Of a stretch of 64,000 nucleotides of DNA, positions 10,977-24,308 are shown in pieces. A model generated the notes under the pieces. That model saw nothing but the letters and a program-made list of their open reading frames with translations. It searched no databases and was not told where the DNA came from. Position 1 is the stretch's first letter. Each line of letters begins with the position of its first letter. The position numbers were made by a program, and so were the translations under genes. This stretch comes from Actinomucor elegans. Its lineage: Eukaryota; Mucoromycota; Mucoromycetes; Mucorales; Mucoraceae. Where the stretch lies: the NCBI GenBank assembly GCA_026027325.1, contig JAMSLZ010000015.1, forward strand, positions 186,001 to 250,000, given 5' to 3'.

Positions 10977-12481
10977 TGAAACAAGTACAAAACTACTGAA
11001 TAGTGTGATGAGCGCCACTCTGGTGTTTCGTTTATTAGTCTGATCAATGAGAGACTTGTAAAAGAAAGAAAAAAAAGAAAAGAAAAAAAAAAGGGGATAA
11101 GAAGAAGAAAAAAGAAGGGAATATGTATTATTAAAAAGACGGCTTTGTTTTATCTTCTTTGATATGCAGTAGAGTCTTCTTTTTTGATTGTTTAGCTAGC
11201 CAACAGATTTTTATTGTATTATGAATACTAAGGAAAGCTGCATACCACATGAATAACTAGCTTATAGATTCAGTATAATAGGAGTTGGATATAATCAAGT
11301 TGAAAAGGGCAAGGCTCCATCGCGTACCACATCGTCTAGAGTCTTTTTAGGATAGCAAGATATTGATAAAAACTTATGCGACAGATATAAGCAATGATCA
11401 ACGACAATCAATCATGAATAGGTATTTATAGACCTGGCACTAATAATTAGATGATCAACAAAATTGGAGCACAAGAAACTCCCGTTTGAGTACTATTAGC
11501 ACCATCATTAGTCTTCGCCTAATCGACGTATTGATAGGGTATTATAAAAAGTTCCCTTCTTTATGTTCTCGATTCATCGATATTCTTTGCGGATAATGCC
11601 GTTTATAGTTTAAGGTTTAGATACGGACACGATAAGCGCTGTGGTAGTTGTGTATAGAGGCTTTTTTTGAGGGAGAATAAGTGCTGCTAGGCACTTCACC
11701 AGCACAAAATAAGTCTGTAATCTACAAAATGAAATTAAATCATGTACAATTACCAACGTTTACTCTTTAATAAATATACTAGTGGATGAAGCTTTTCATT
11801 TTGAGCACGAATCGCTTATCAGATGCGACATATGACCGAGATCAGTTGAGTGATTTATAACTCTATAGACTTTGTTCACATAAGCTGCTTAATGTATACT
11901 CATAATAGTTTGTTCAAAGAATAGTTTATATAAATGCAGCAGTTCAGTCTTCAAATGTGATATTAAACTGAAATTGTGTGAAAAAAAATATCGCAATGTT
12001 GAAAAAAAAAAATAGAGCTACATTAGCCTGATTTCAGAAAAATTAGTAAATGGTATACCTTTAGGTCCGAAATATCTGCTGGGTACTTTATGTGTGTAGA
12101 AACATGAAGAAAGTCTTTTGGAATGATGATCCACTAAATACAGTAATCTTCAGGTTTTTGACAGTATAGAGTGGATTTCATTATTTGCGAAATATTCGAG
12201 TTATGACGATGTTTTCAAATAGGCCACAAACTACCTTGAAGATAAGCTCATCGTTTGAAAAATGAAATATAACAAGCAGCTGTTACATAATGAAATGCAA
12301 AATTAAATTATATACAAATTTGATTAATACTTATTTTAGTTATCGACAGTTCTTTGACATTAAAAGCGTCATCAAAATTCATACGAGTGATTCTGAACAA
12401 CACGGCAGAAGAAGTTGATGTACAATCCACCTCTATGGATAAAATTCAAGAATTGATCATAGTGGTGCCTTACTTTTGGAT

Positions 12482-12517
12482 CCGTTTTTTTAACGGCAAC
12501 GAGGCCGTTTTAAACGG
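12482..12517. repeat. Imperfect hairpin built on CCGTTTTAAACGG
   Basis: CCGTTTTTTTAACGGC is followed by AACGAG and then GCCGTTTTAAACGG. The right half is itself a perfect palindrome (CCGTTTTAAACGG) and the two halves pair imperfectly. TTAA lies inside both arms. It may be a transposon-end relic or a regulatory palindrome; function unknown. Confidence 0.45.
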
Positions 12518-13212
12518 ACGATTTTTAACAAATTTTCGTTTCAAATAGATGTTGATATATGTTGATGCGTTATTTATCGTATATAAGCTAATATAGCGTA
12601 GGTTGGGAAATGCAAACACAGGTTCAACCGAGAAATTGAACAAAATGCCGTTATAATGGCTAATTCGGCCCTATAAATTAACATTTACAAGAGAACTAAA
12701 ATCACCAATATATGCTTTCAAAAATACATAAGGAAATTGATATTTTTAACATGTAAACATCGTCAAAAAGTGCTATAACATATGTTACCCCATCATGAGA
12801 ACCTATTGAATAACTCAGATTTTTAAAATTCAAAATAAAAGGTTTACTTGGACTTGACCTCGTTTTTCATAGACATGATATATGGCTATTGCATGCCATA
12901 TGGTCGGCATTTGTATGTGATGCTTATTCTATGTTTGCTTGGTCAATGCTTATCCCCTGCCGCTATCTGCACCTCCTAGAATAAAAGTTATAGTCTCTAC
13001 ATTAAGGAGTTTCATTTATTAATTTATATATATATATATAGGATTTCGATAGTTAAAATAAAAGCCGATCATAAAGTATAGTTTTTATAAATGAATCCCC
13101 CACTATCTGTCAATTTCATCAGGCAGAAATCACCACTTAAATCAATTGTGTGCCATGTCTAAAACAATCCTTGTTGACTCGATTCCGACCTTCAATGTGG
13201 TATATGCTCTCT

Positions 13213-13230
13213 GAGCCACGCTTTATTTTC
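13213..13230. repeat. 18-bp inverted repeat arm, partner at 11-28
   Basis: GAGCCACGCTTTATTTTC, the exact reverse complement of bases 11-28, ends 10 bp before the element boundary at 13241. Confidence 0.5.
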
Positions 13231-13240
13231 CTTTATTTAA

Positions 13241-15581
13241 CAAGTACTATTCTCTGAAAACAGACGATTTGGACCAATCATAAATTAATATCTCGTTCAA
13301 TAAACACTTTTTAATCAGTTTTTTTTGCTAAATAATGCCTAACGTATATTCATTCACCTTGTTAAGTTTTGCTTCAAGATAATAATTATTACTTTAGATA
13401 GAGTTTACCAAAGAGGGTCTGTGTTTCGAAAAATTAAAACGGACTATTTGGTCCGATAATGAAGAGATTTATAAAGAAAGAAAACATATATATTGAAAAA
13501 AAAGGAAACCTTTATATTTGAATAGTACAAGCTTTGAAAATTACTCAGAGATGTATCCTCTTGCTTGATTCTGCTTCTAAGCGAGATTGAAAACAATCTG
13601 AACACATCGGGTCCATGCTACAAAAGCACCCTTTTCTACTTTTTAATGTCCCGACCTCTACAAGTGCGATATACACGTCTGGTGCGTTTATCACCATAAG
13701 AGAACGAAATATAGACATGTGTACTGCGTCTAGTACAACTTCTCAATCTCATCGGCTCTGTGGAGGTGCTTTCTATGGTTTTAATCTTAGTCTTGACCTT
13801 TTTAAGAAAAGAACTGGCCAGCAAGTCCTTGAAATCACTATGAAAGAAGTTACTTTCTCCATGATTTCCCCAGACCTTATAACAGCTAAAGGCACTAGTC
13901 TCAGCAACACCAAAAATAAAAGAAAGGAAATGAACTCCCCACCTGTATCTTTTCATTATATTATGAAAATTGGCCATATTGTCATGCCTGTTATTGGAAG
14001 TATCAGCGTTTCCTAAAGTGATGAGAATATTGATCGATGGAAATTAAGATACGATTCTAGATCTATGCTCACTCTTATGGGGTTCATAACCGTCAAATAC
14101 TTGGGGGTGTGTGTGTGTGTCACAGCCGACGCTGTTGTCCATTGGAATCCTTGTAATAACGGATTTTATCCAAAAGAACAGAGATACTGCAAGAAGCAAC
14201 CAGCGCTTTCGGCTACAAGCACCCGTAGACACAAACAATGATTATTCAGCTATCTTCATCGCGATTTGTCATGGTATAATTACTGCCTTGATCAGGGCCT
14301 AAAAACCCACGACGTTCATCCTAGACATGCCTGGGGGCCAATGTCTTCTCTTGGTGACCTGCATGATCGCAAACAAGCCATGCTTGGCCAAAGCGCTAAT
14401 CGTCTCTAGTGAACCAAACCAAGGGTCAGCGATAATGGTTCTACCGGACGAAAACCAAGGTTCAGTCAATCGCTTCAATGTAGCGATTAAGTTTCGATTC
14501 ATGTCATCATACTTCTTTTTAACAGGATCACTGGCAGTATCTAGTTGTAAGATACAACTGGTATTCTCATTCACCAAAGCTTTGAATTCTTGACCGATTG
14601 GATGATGCTTCCTAGGTATTTTCTTTAAGTTAGGCAAGTCGCAATCAAGTGATTGATTCATGCTTTCATCAACGCAAGGGTATCTACCAGGCTCCATCGA
14701 TCTAGCTAAAACCTTGTTAAAAGCATCGAGATAACCTCTAAATTGATACAGGAGGTCAGTCTCTTTGCGTTTACCATCGGGAGCCTCGAATGTATGAAAC
14801 TGCATAATGGAGTTGAATCTATCATATGCCATATATTCATTGAAGTCAATAGTCAACATAAAGTAACTAGATCCCATTATCCAGTAAGCCTTCTTATTAG
14901 CATGTCTGCACACGGTCATAACCATTAACAAGGCAAGCCAAGAAAGATGTTCAAAGTTAAATCAGCCCAATTACGATTAATGCTGCGAGCATGATTGTTT
15001 GTGTTAGGGATAGCAACATCCTTAGTAAAGTCGACTGACAAAAAGTGCAAAAAGTAATCAGTAGAAAAAGTACTTAACTTGTTTGGCATGTTAAATTTGG
15101 AACTGCTAAAGAAGTAATTACCATCCGAAGTACGTCTGTAATCAGTAGCTACCTCGTCAATTTTCCAGCCATCACTACCGGATTTAAACTCATCAAGTAT
15201 AACATTGAACATGATATTCCCATCATCGTGTTCAACGCGTCTGGTAATCTTTCTGGCGAATCTGAGGCGAGGAGTATTGAAATCAGCTCTTCCTCTTAAA
15301 ATTTCTGGAGCCTCAGAGCGTTTCAGATAGTGAGCCGAGATCGAAATACGAACATGAACATCGATATTCTTGTTCATGATAGGCATTTTTAAGAATGATC
15401 TTGATCGAAATGTGTATGTGTATGTAAAATAATCTGAAGAAACAGGAACAAAAAGCAAATCAGAATAGTATAGTTACTATCAGCTTATATTACACAAACT
15501 TTCAACATACAAAGATAGCTAAGGTTCAGAGTATTTATTGACAGACAATCAGACCATTTGGTCCGATTTAAATAGTACTTG
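13241..15581 (-). mobile_element. Decayed piggyBac-like DNA transposon
   Basis: An 11-bp perfect terminal inverted repeat bounds the element: CAAGTACTATT at 13241-13251 and AATAGTACTTG at 15571-15581. The left flank is TTAA (13237-13240), the piggyBac-class target site; the right flank is CTAA (15582-15585), one change from TTAA. Subterminal palindromic motifs recur near both ends: GGACTATTTGGTCCGAT at 13441, GACCATTTGGTCCGAT at 15552 and GACGATTTGGACC at 13263. The interior encodes a broken DDE_Tnp_1_7 transposase on the minus strand. Length is about 2.34 kb, normal for the class. Boundaries were set by eye from the inverted repeat and flanks. Confidence 0.78.
13636..15458 (-). pseudogene. 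piggyBac-type transposase (DDE_Tnp_1_7), disrupted
   Basis: Three blocks in different frames keep family order. The N-terminal block (15458-14925) ends in DYFLHFLSVDFTKD and NWADLTLNIFLGLP. The middle block (14931-14299) has DRFNSIMQFHTF, the first catalytic Asp in CVDESMNQ, KIPRKHHPIGQEFKA, and the second acidic block IIADPWFGSLE. A region around 13980-14040 (NNRHDNMANFHNI) fits the usual third-Asp context. The C-terminal block (13977-13636) has HFLSFIFGVAETSAF and SDFKDLLASS, followed by Cys/Arg residues left from the zinc ribbon. Between middle and C-terminal blocks there are several stops. The first two blocks are one base out of frame. It cannot make an intact transposase. Confidence 0.8.
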
Positions 15582-15630
15582 CTAATAAACAATAACGCCG
15601 TTTATGTGCTCCAGAGGGAGTTCCATTGAC

Positions 15631-15632
<2 letters not shown>

Positions 15633-15669
<37 letters not shown>
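15633..15669. repeat. Poly-T tract (37 nt)
   Basis: Uninterrupted run of T about 50 bp outside the right end of the piggyBac-like element. Other long A/T homopolymers in this window are at 46870-46893, 47582-47608 and 50013-50044. Confidence 0.8.
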
Positions 15670-15670
<1 letters not shown>

Positions 15671-18600
15671 AATTAGCTTACATTTCTTGAGGGTTCTAGT
15701 TGAGTACCGCATCTAATGACTAGTATATGTTCAGAATCAAATTCTCACCTAATAAAGCTATTAGTTAGCTAGTATACAAATACTATACGATATATCAATG
15801 TCTAGTCATAAATCACAAACAATTTCATGTAAGCTAGTTTGAATGATGATAAAATTGCTCGCTAAATGCCATATCTAATGATGTAGCTATTTAAAAAGAG
15901 CTGTCTTACCTATTAGAACTTTTATTTAATTGACTTGATGTGTCATTTTCTTCATTCACTTGGCTACAGATGATTTTATTTCAGGTAGAAGAGCAACTAT
16001 TTGAGCATTATATAGCTATCATGTATTTACTTTGTTTCCAAGGCTTCTTAGTACAATTATTAATTATAAGTACTCTCCATCTAAAATATAAAACTTTTTA
16101 GTTTACAGAATTTTCCTGCATCTCATATTCTATACATTGCAATAACGAGCTTGCACCTTTTATAATGCTGACATAAGCAGACATAGTGTGTACACCTTTG
16201 TCAACATCAAGAGATAGATTCAATAAAAGATATGGATGATGATGGTACAGCTGGAAAGGCTAGAGTCGATAGTCTTGACTTCTTTGTGTTCTTTTTACGA
16301 CAGTGCTTGTTTTTGTTGCATTGCGTTTCCATATCGCTTTCGTATAACTGAAACCCGAGATTTCGGGTTCATATATACTCTCCTATTTTGGATAGGAGAC
16401 TATTTGAAAAAGATATTTTTGGAGTCAAAAAATGTTTCTGGAGATATATAAAAAAACATTAGTTAAAAATAGACTAAGGAAAGCTATTTGTACTGATCAA
16501 AAATGAAGGGTGAGTTCAGGTTGACAGGGTAACATGCATTTAATAGTAATTTATTTGTTTACTACGTGTAAAATCGTGCCTTTCTTATTTTATGCGTTTC
16601 TCCCTACTTGATAAGGCAAGCCTGCAAAGAAAGTATGCAACTAGTTCATTAACTATTGATCGGTAGACATACAGGTCTGTAAAAGCAGAAAAAACCTCTT
16701 TGAATTTCATACCTTATTAAATATGCGCATCGCTGCTGTAATTTGCATTTGTAGCTGCTATTGTAACAATAACATTCGACTAATACACTAACTTCATTAG
16801 TCAACAAATATGAAAACTAATATTCTCTCTGCTCTCAACGTATACTCTACTTGAAAATCACAAGAGTATCTTTAGAGTAACGATAATGCTTGATGAAGTT
16901 TTTGTAGCCCCGGGGAAAAGAATAAAATAAAATATGCGTTTCTATTAATTTGAATTTTGAAAAACATGCATTAAAATATTTTAAAAATATACCGCTCCAA
17001 TAATATGCTAATTATTTTAGCTATAAAGGGCATGATTACTTCTAGTATTTTGTATAAAGTATGCCACTTGAAAGAAAAAAAAAAAAATTAACTTTCCACA
17101 TTTATATATAGGTTTTCTTAAATATTCAAAAATACAACTTGTCACCATCATTTATCATAATACAGTCCTTTTTTTTTCGAAATAAAAATTTGAATTTCTA
17201 GAGCTTCAGCTTATTTACGCTCTGAATATTCATCCAATGAGTGAATCAATATAAAGAAATGAAGTTTGAAGATCTTGATTCACGTTGGACTCATGTCCAG
17301 CAATCAAGCATCCGATATTTAGAATGAGTCGCTGCTTTTATTAAAAGCTTTAATTTGGTTCAATAGCTTGAATGTATTAATGCCGTATGTTGAATATACA
17401 AGCTTAATTAACCTAATGGCACCAGTATCACTACGTCGGAAGAACCACTAAATCGAGATTAGGTAATGAAGGGAGTTATTTTTAAAACATAATAATAGAA
17501 TACCTTATTCTAAATACCCTTAAATGTAAAATGAGACGCAGATCAGATCTATGAAATATTCGAGTTTGAATCTCGTCACTGAAATCTAGACAGGATTGAT
17601 TCAATGACAAGTAGTATTACAAACATGTTTTTTTTTCATTATAATATATACCAGCAAACTTGCAAACTAGATTAAACTTCTAATAAGCAATGGAGCTCAC
17701 AGATCAGACCCTATATATATATATAGTAATGTTGAAGATCAGAAATTACTGTACATTAGATCGGGATCGAGCTATTTAATGGTGTATATGGCTTGTTTCC
17801 TAGCTCAACTATTCATAGTAGGGTATTTATAAGCTATTATAAATAAATGCTTTGAAAGTATAAAATTACTGCATTAGTATGATTTAATTAAAGCAGACAA
17901 GTAGTTGTGTTATGCATATTGTTTTAATATACACTCTTCTCACGTCATTGTGACTCCTCAAGCATCCCTTACCAATCTCCTGCTTGCAAAGGACATTGAT
18001 TTCATAATAGAAAATGTGTATTAATCGTTGTGTAGATCTATACAACTAAAATTACTAGTTTGCGCCTAATAAAATTCCCTTCTAATTACTGAGGCGGCAG
18101 CAATAGTTCTACCTCGTTTCCCTCTCTTTTAATGCTACAATAAAAAAATGAAGAAAGAAAAAAAAACATGTGTGTGTTGTATTATACCACGCTATCTCCA
18201 CATTTTGATCGAGAAAAAATAACGATGGTGGTTTCATTTCGTGTTGATCGACCTTAACCCCCCTTTTACCAAGAAAAGTGACTATCCCTCGGATACACGA
18301 TAATCTCACGATTGACGGGATGAAAGGACAGGCAGACGAAAAAGGACAATTTTCTATAACGATAATAAAGAGTTGACATCTCGTATTATCTCGATTTATT
18401 GCATTCATTGGTCGAATCTCCTAAAAAAAAAACAACCCTGTTTGGATACTTTGTCCGTTCATAATGATGTTATTTGTTACCATCCCAGTTCTTTTCCCCT
18501 CTGTTTCCGTATTTTGTACATGCTATCAATCTCCTTTGCGTATAGTGATATGGTTTGTCGGATGCCGATCATTTTATTGCCACCCTTTACAGCCATTCAC

Positions 18601-18729
18601 TAAGCTTACTGTCTCGGTTAATGAACGTTGTTTGAGTAAAATAACCCTCCTACACTCCCCTAATTAGCATTATAGTGCTACTCCTTCTATGAAGTCCCCT
18701 TTGCTCCTTTAAGCATTCCTAATACAAAG

Positions 18730-18737
18730 TATATAAA
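18730..18737 (+). promoter_or_regulatory. TATA box of the homeobox gene
   Basis: TATATAAA lies 138 bp upstream of the ATG at 18875, followed by a T-rich leader. Position and orientation fit a core promoter. Confidence 0.55.
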
Positions 18738-18874
18738 GAAGATTTTGATCGCGTTTGATCTGTACATCTTTTTGTCTTTATTTTTCTTTATATTATATAT
18801 TTCAGCTGGAGATAACAAGTCCTTTTTTTTACAGCTTTATTTTATGTTAATTTAACTTTTTTTTTTAACGAACC

Positions 18875-19753
18875 ATGAACAACGAACAAAATATTATTTT
18901 CCCTGTATCACCTTATGCTGAAGGCATGCCTTTCTTGCAAGAAGATACTTTTTATCAATCATCGCCTACTTCATCATCCACCAGTTATCAAGGTGATGAT
19001 TTCAGAACTTCTTTTTACAATCCATTCGAGATCAAACACCGCAAAAGAACTTCACGCGCTCAATTCAAGGTACTCGAAAAAACCTTTCTCGAAAACCCCA
19101 AGCCCAATGCAGCTATTCGCCGTTGGCTTGCTCAAAAGTTATCTATGACACCTCGTGGAGTTCAAGTTTGGTTTCAAAACCGTAGAGCCAAGGAAAAGAC
19201 AATCAATGCCAAAAAGCCTGCAGTAACTACACCACCTCCACAGCAGCCTTCTCCTGAGCAATCTGTGTGCACCTGTAATGATTGCCTTACGCCCATGAGC
19301 CGCACTATGTCTCATCCTTCATTCTACAGCGACAGTTCTTCAAACGGCGAAGAAGATGATTTCTTGATGACACCCATGACAACTTTTGTCGATCAAACGT
19401 TTGCTCAACCCATGTATGATTACCCTGAACTCATTAACAATCGAAAGATGACAGCACCACCTTCTCAGGATTGGATGTTTGCAACCCCAGCTGCTCCTCT
19501 TTGGCCCATTCCCAACGAATTGGCATATAACCCAATCACGTTTGATCAACGTAGATACTCTTCACCCATCATTCCTGAAGATAGATATGTCCAATCGACC
19601 GAGGTAATTATTCATAGCAAGTACCTTTTATGGCCTAATTTGCTAACATAATTTCAATAGTTCTTCCGCAGACTCTCTCAGCCTATCTTCTTTGATCAAG
19701 AATTGAACTTTAATCCTCAATTCGAATTGTTGCCTAGAAGCAATAGTTTTTAA
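18875..19753 (+). CDS. Homeodomain transcription factor
   Basis: Two exons (18875-19603 and 19661-19753) separated by a 57-bp GT-AG intron encode 273 residues. A homeodomain occupies residues ~55-112: KHRKRTSRAQFKVLEKTF opens helix 1 and VQVWFQNRRAKEK forms the recognition helix, with the invariant Trp, Phe, Asn and Arg present. Flanks are Ser/Pro/Gln-rich and acidic, typical of activation regions. It should bind DNA in the nucleus; targets are unknown. The N-terminal 50 residues hold no other domain. An upstream TATA box and T-rich leader support the start. It is convergent with the helicase gene downstream. Family assignment is firm; orthology is not resolved. Confidence 0.9.
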
Positions 19754-20126
19754 ATCCATTCATACATACATTCATTCATTAATTTATTCCTATCTTTTCC
19801 CTTTTTCTTAATCTATTATATGCCTAAAAAATACCCTTAAAAAATCCCTTATGTACATAATATGTATCCCTTCCTTCTTCTTTGCGTGGTTGTATGTCCT
19901 TTTTATCATTATTATTATTATTATATGCCTATCATTTTTTCATTTATGACTTCTCTCTCTCTCTCTTTGATCGGCCGGTTCAATCTTCATTTTTTTTTCA
20001 TCTTCATTTTTCATCTCTTTACAAGCTTAAATTCATACCATTCCCCCATTCATAAAACAATAAATAAACAAATAGTAATACATCATCAACAACGATAAGG
20101 TTTTTTTTTTCCCGCCTTTGTGTTTA
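19754..20126. other. Convergent 3' intergenic region
   Basis: Between the stops of the homeobox gene and the DDX20-like gene. Rich in ATTC/TCTC and ATTATT simple repeats; no gene seen. Confidence 0.6.
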
Positions 20127-21899
<1,773 letters not shown>

Positions 21900-23078
21900 T
21901 GTAGTCAAAGAATTGCTAAAACGCGAAATGGCTACTCCACATTAGGTTGGGTCACAGTAGAAATAGTCACATTGGTTTCATTGGTAAGCGGTGATTCCTT
22001 TAATGCTGCACGCACCACTACCTAGCAGACAGCAAGATATTCCACTATTCTCAAAAACAATAGCTTGTGCTGAAATTGATAGGCATTGGCTTTTTTATTT
22101 TAATGACTATATAAAGCGAACAATCTCCTTTGCAATTGACTGAATACTTGAAGCAGTTAAATCAAACTAGTCAAATGATATAGACGAATACAAAAATATA
22201 GACTTTTTTAATACCTTTGATTTAAAACTTTACATCATTCGATAAGCAGTTCAATTCTTTGTAATCTATATCAAATTACCAAGATTGAAATGTGCAGCTA
22301 CTGCTTCCTATAGTTATGGAACCTATTTTTGTTTTGTTTTATCAAAATTTTTACTAGCGCGCATACACCTCAACGAGAATCATACATTGTCTAACCAACA
22401 TATCTCTTAAGCTCCGAGAAAACTATGGAACATAAAAAGCTCTTTCTAATGAGCCGAAATAGATGATTTTTTATGCACAGCCAAAAAAAGCACTCCAAAA
22501 TAAAAACCTCGTCAAATTCAAGTTTTTACCTCTTATATTTAAGTATTGCCTTTTATTCCCAATTTGCGCCATTTGATAGAGGGTCTCATTCACTACAATA
22601 CTGATTAAACAAATGAAACCGGTGATATACAATTATAATGTTCTACGTAATAGTTTCACAAACTAAGAACAACTCTTGGTTCACCAAATTGCATGGTTGA
22701 ATCTCAGAAGCTAGATTTCATTAAGGGAAAGGGGCGAAAAGTGAACCCACTCAACTACTATGATAATCCCAAAAAAAAAAAAAATCACATCGATTCCAGT
22801 AGTAAACTAATATATCGTTGGCCTCCAGCAATACGTAAAGTACGGTTTTCAAAAGATGCTTGTTTTTTATTATAAGTCAAGCGGTATAGTCCCTACAGCT
22901 TGAACATTGAATTTAATTCCACTTGTGGCTTATGTCCGAACAAAAAGGCTTTCAATCTTTTGAGTGATGAGGCGACATTGCGTGACTTGTTTTAATCCTG
23001 TCCCTCAAATTAATGCTTGCCTTTTTCCAATGAGGCATTTTTTTTGATTTTTTTTTATTCCAATATAGATCTAAACAA
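21900..23078. other. Divergent intergenic region between DDX20 and BUD20
   Basis: Shared upstream region of the minus-strand helicase gene and plus-strand BUD20. A plus-strand TATATAAA lies at about 22107. Apart from the 30-codon fragment listed separately I see no gene. Confidence 0.5.
21932..22021 (-). other. Coding-like 30-codon fragment, unrecognised
   Basis: After a TCTGCTAG acceptor-like sequence, the minus strand reads VVVRAALKESPLTNETNV and on to QPNVE, then TAG at 21932-21934. It looks like the last exon of a small gene, but I could not find a matching upstream exon or start. It sits just upstream of the DDX20 start, so it may be chance or part of its leader. Confidence 0.22.
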
Positions 23079-23639
23079 ATGGGAAGGTAAAGAAAAAAAA
23101 GGAAAATCATTCTCGAGAGGCATTAGTGTTTATAAAATACTGACAGTTTTGAAATAGACTTCGTCGCAAGAGAACTCATCACGGTATCAGAGATAATTAC
23201 CGTAAGCAACGTACAAGAGCTTATACTCGAGATCTCGACCAGATCCACGACGATTTGAAGCCAGAGAACATTGACAAGAAGAAGAATCAAGAAGTCGATA
23301 CTGATTTGCCTGGTTTAGGTCAACACTACTGTGTCGAGTGCGCGTAAGTGTTATTTTTAGATGATCTTGGGGATTTCCTACTGACTCGAGTTATAGGCGT
23401 CACTTTATCTCTGATGACCATTATACAGAACATTTAAAGAGTAAATTGCATAAGAGAAGAGTTAAAAAGTTGGAAGATGAACCTTATACACAAGAAGAGG
23501 TAATTGGGCTATCATAGATAAACTAGACAGTGATTAACACTTCTTATAGGCTGACCGTGCGGCTGGTATTGGTAAACCAGATAATGGTAAAAAAGGTGGC
23601 CGAGTTTTGACAAGCCAAGATGTTACAATGGAAGATTAG
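23079..23639 (+). CDS. BUD20: BUD20/ZNF593-like C2H2 zinc-finger ribosome biogenesis factor
   Basis: Four exons (23079-23086, 23158-23343, 23397-23499, 23550-23639) encode 128 residues. The first exon is only 8 nt (ATG GGA AG). The protein starts [15 protein letters not shown], then RARTRDLDQI-like [28 protein letters not shown] with the two zinc-binding Cys, and [17 protein letters not shown] with the two His. These are hallmarks of Bud20, a shuttling factor that rides on pre-60S ribosomal particles during nuclear export. Length and motif order match the family. All splice phases agree. The start rests on the conserved MGR-RRK N-terminus. Confidence 0.92.
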
Positions 23640-23737
23640 ATATTTTCTTCAACACTAATAGTATTTTACCTGTATATCATAAAGTCTTTTTTTATTATTT
23701 TTATCGCATTATATATATATGACACATTCTTTTCCCC

Positions 23738-23744
23738 TATAAAA
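23738..23744 (+). promoter_or_regulatory. TATA box of the 23790 gene
   Basis: TATAAAA lies 52 bp before the ATG at 23790. A longer TATATATATAT tract at 23709-23720 lies a little further up and could also serve. Confidence 0.45.
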
Positions 23745-23789
23745 AACAAACAAATAAAATTTGACTTTTTTCCCTCTTCTTCTCACAAT

Positions 23790-24242
23790 ATGTCAGCAGA
23801 TAATAGGTCACTGCATCAACGCATAAAAAAATTCTCAAAATATCTAACGTCCAAAGTTAAAGAAACAACTCACAATATCTTGTATGAGGACCTACAAGAT
23901 ACCAGACTAGAGTTGGAGCAAGGAAAAGATATTGTTATTCGAAGACATAGCAGTTATATTCAATCATCCATCGAAAGGAACCCCATCGTGGTAAAGCAGG
24001 GTAAGATACGCACTGTAGGTTATAATGAATATTCACTCTTTACAGACTTTCATACTATGCCGGCTCCTGTCATCACATCTGCACTATCACCACCACCAAG
24101 ACAATCAAAACCAAAAAAACCCACTCATAGTATAAAAACGACTACGCAACATCTAAATAGTAGCAATACCTTGGGGAATCAATTTGATTCTTCTTCATCC
24201 TTTACCAGTTCACCTTGTTCTTCATCAGCATCCACTTTATAA
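23790..24242 (+). CDS. Hypothetical protein, 150 aa
   Basis: Single-exon frame of 150 codons, 150 bp after BUD20 and preceded by TATA elements and a CT-rich leader (tcttctcacaat ATG). The N-terminal half is basic and likely helical (RIKKFSKYLTSKVKETTH). A middle block (KQGKIRTVGYNEYSLFTDFH) looks folded, and the last 60 residues are Ser/Thr/Pro-rich and disordered. No signal peptide or membrane segment. I recognise no family. Its stop lies close to the SCO1 stop, which converges on it. Coding status is supported by length, clean start context and composition. Confidence 0.6.
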   Translation: MSADNRSLHQRIKKFSKYLTSKVKETTHNILYEDLQDTRLELEQGKDIVIRRHSSYIQSSIERNPIVVKQGKIRTVGYNEYSLFTDFHTMPAPVITSALSPPPRQSKPKKPTHSIKTTTQHLNSSNTLGNQFDSSSSFTSSPCSSSASTL

Positions 24243-24308
24243 TCATATATACCATTGGCAATAAAGCCCTTTGTTTTTTTTTCTTTTTCTTTTTTTTTTT
24301 TTTTTTTT

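Larger units (their letters stand above)
10977..13240. other. Gene-poor region upstream of the CH-kinase gene
   Basis: A purine-rich stretch (A/G runs, 11055-11120) lies just upstream of the kinase start and is probably promoter or 5'UTR. Further on I see only short frames. One at 12354-12548 contains the hairpin listed separately and is not convincing as a gene. The right end abuts the piggyBac-like element. Confidence 0.5.
15582..18874. other. Long gene-poor region
   Basis: About 3.3 kb of AT-rich sequence with only short frames such as 16236-16451 and 18109-18408, none resembling a known protein. It carries the 37-nt poly-T listed separately. The right end (18600-18874), with C-rich patches and a TATA box, is the promoter region of the homeobox gene. 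Confidence 0.5.

Noticed and set aside
10977..11018. Upstream in-frame ATG giving the kinase a hydrophobic leader
   Set aside because: A signal-like leader on a cytosolic CH-kinase protein is implausible; ATG 10976 follows directly and suits the CH domain.
14044..14302. Open frames on both strands between transposase blocks
   Set aside because: They fall inside the decayed piggyBac-like element and match no separate gene; the minus frame is out-of-frame transposase remnant.
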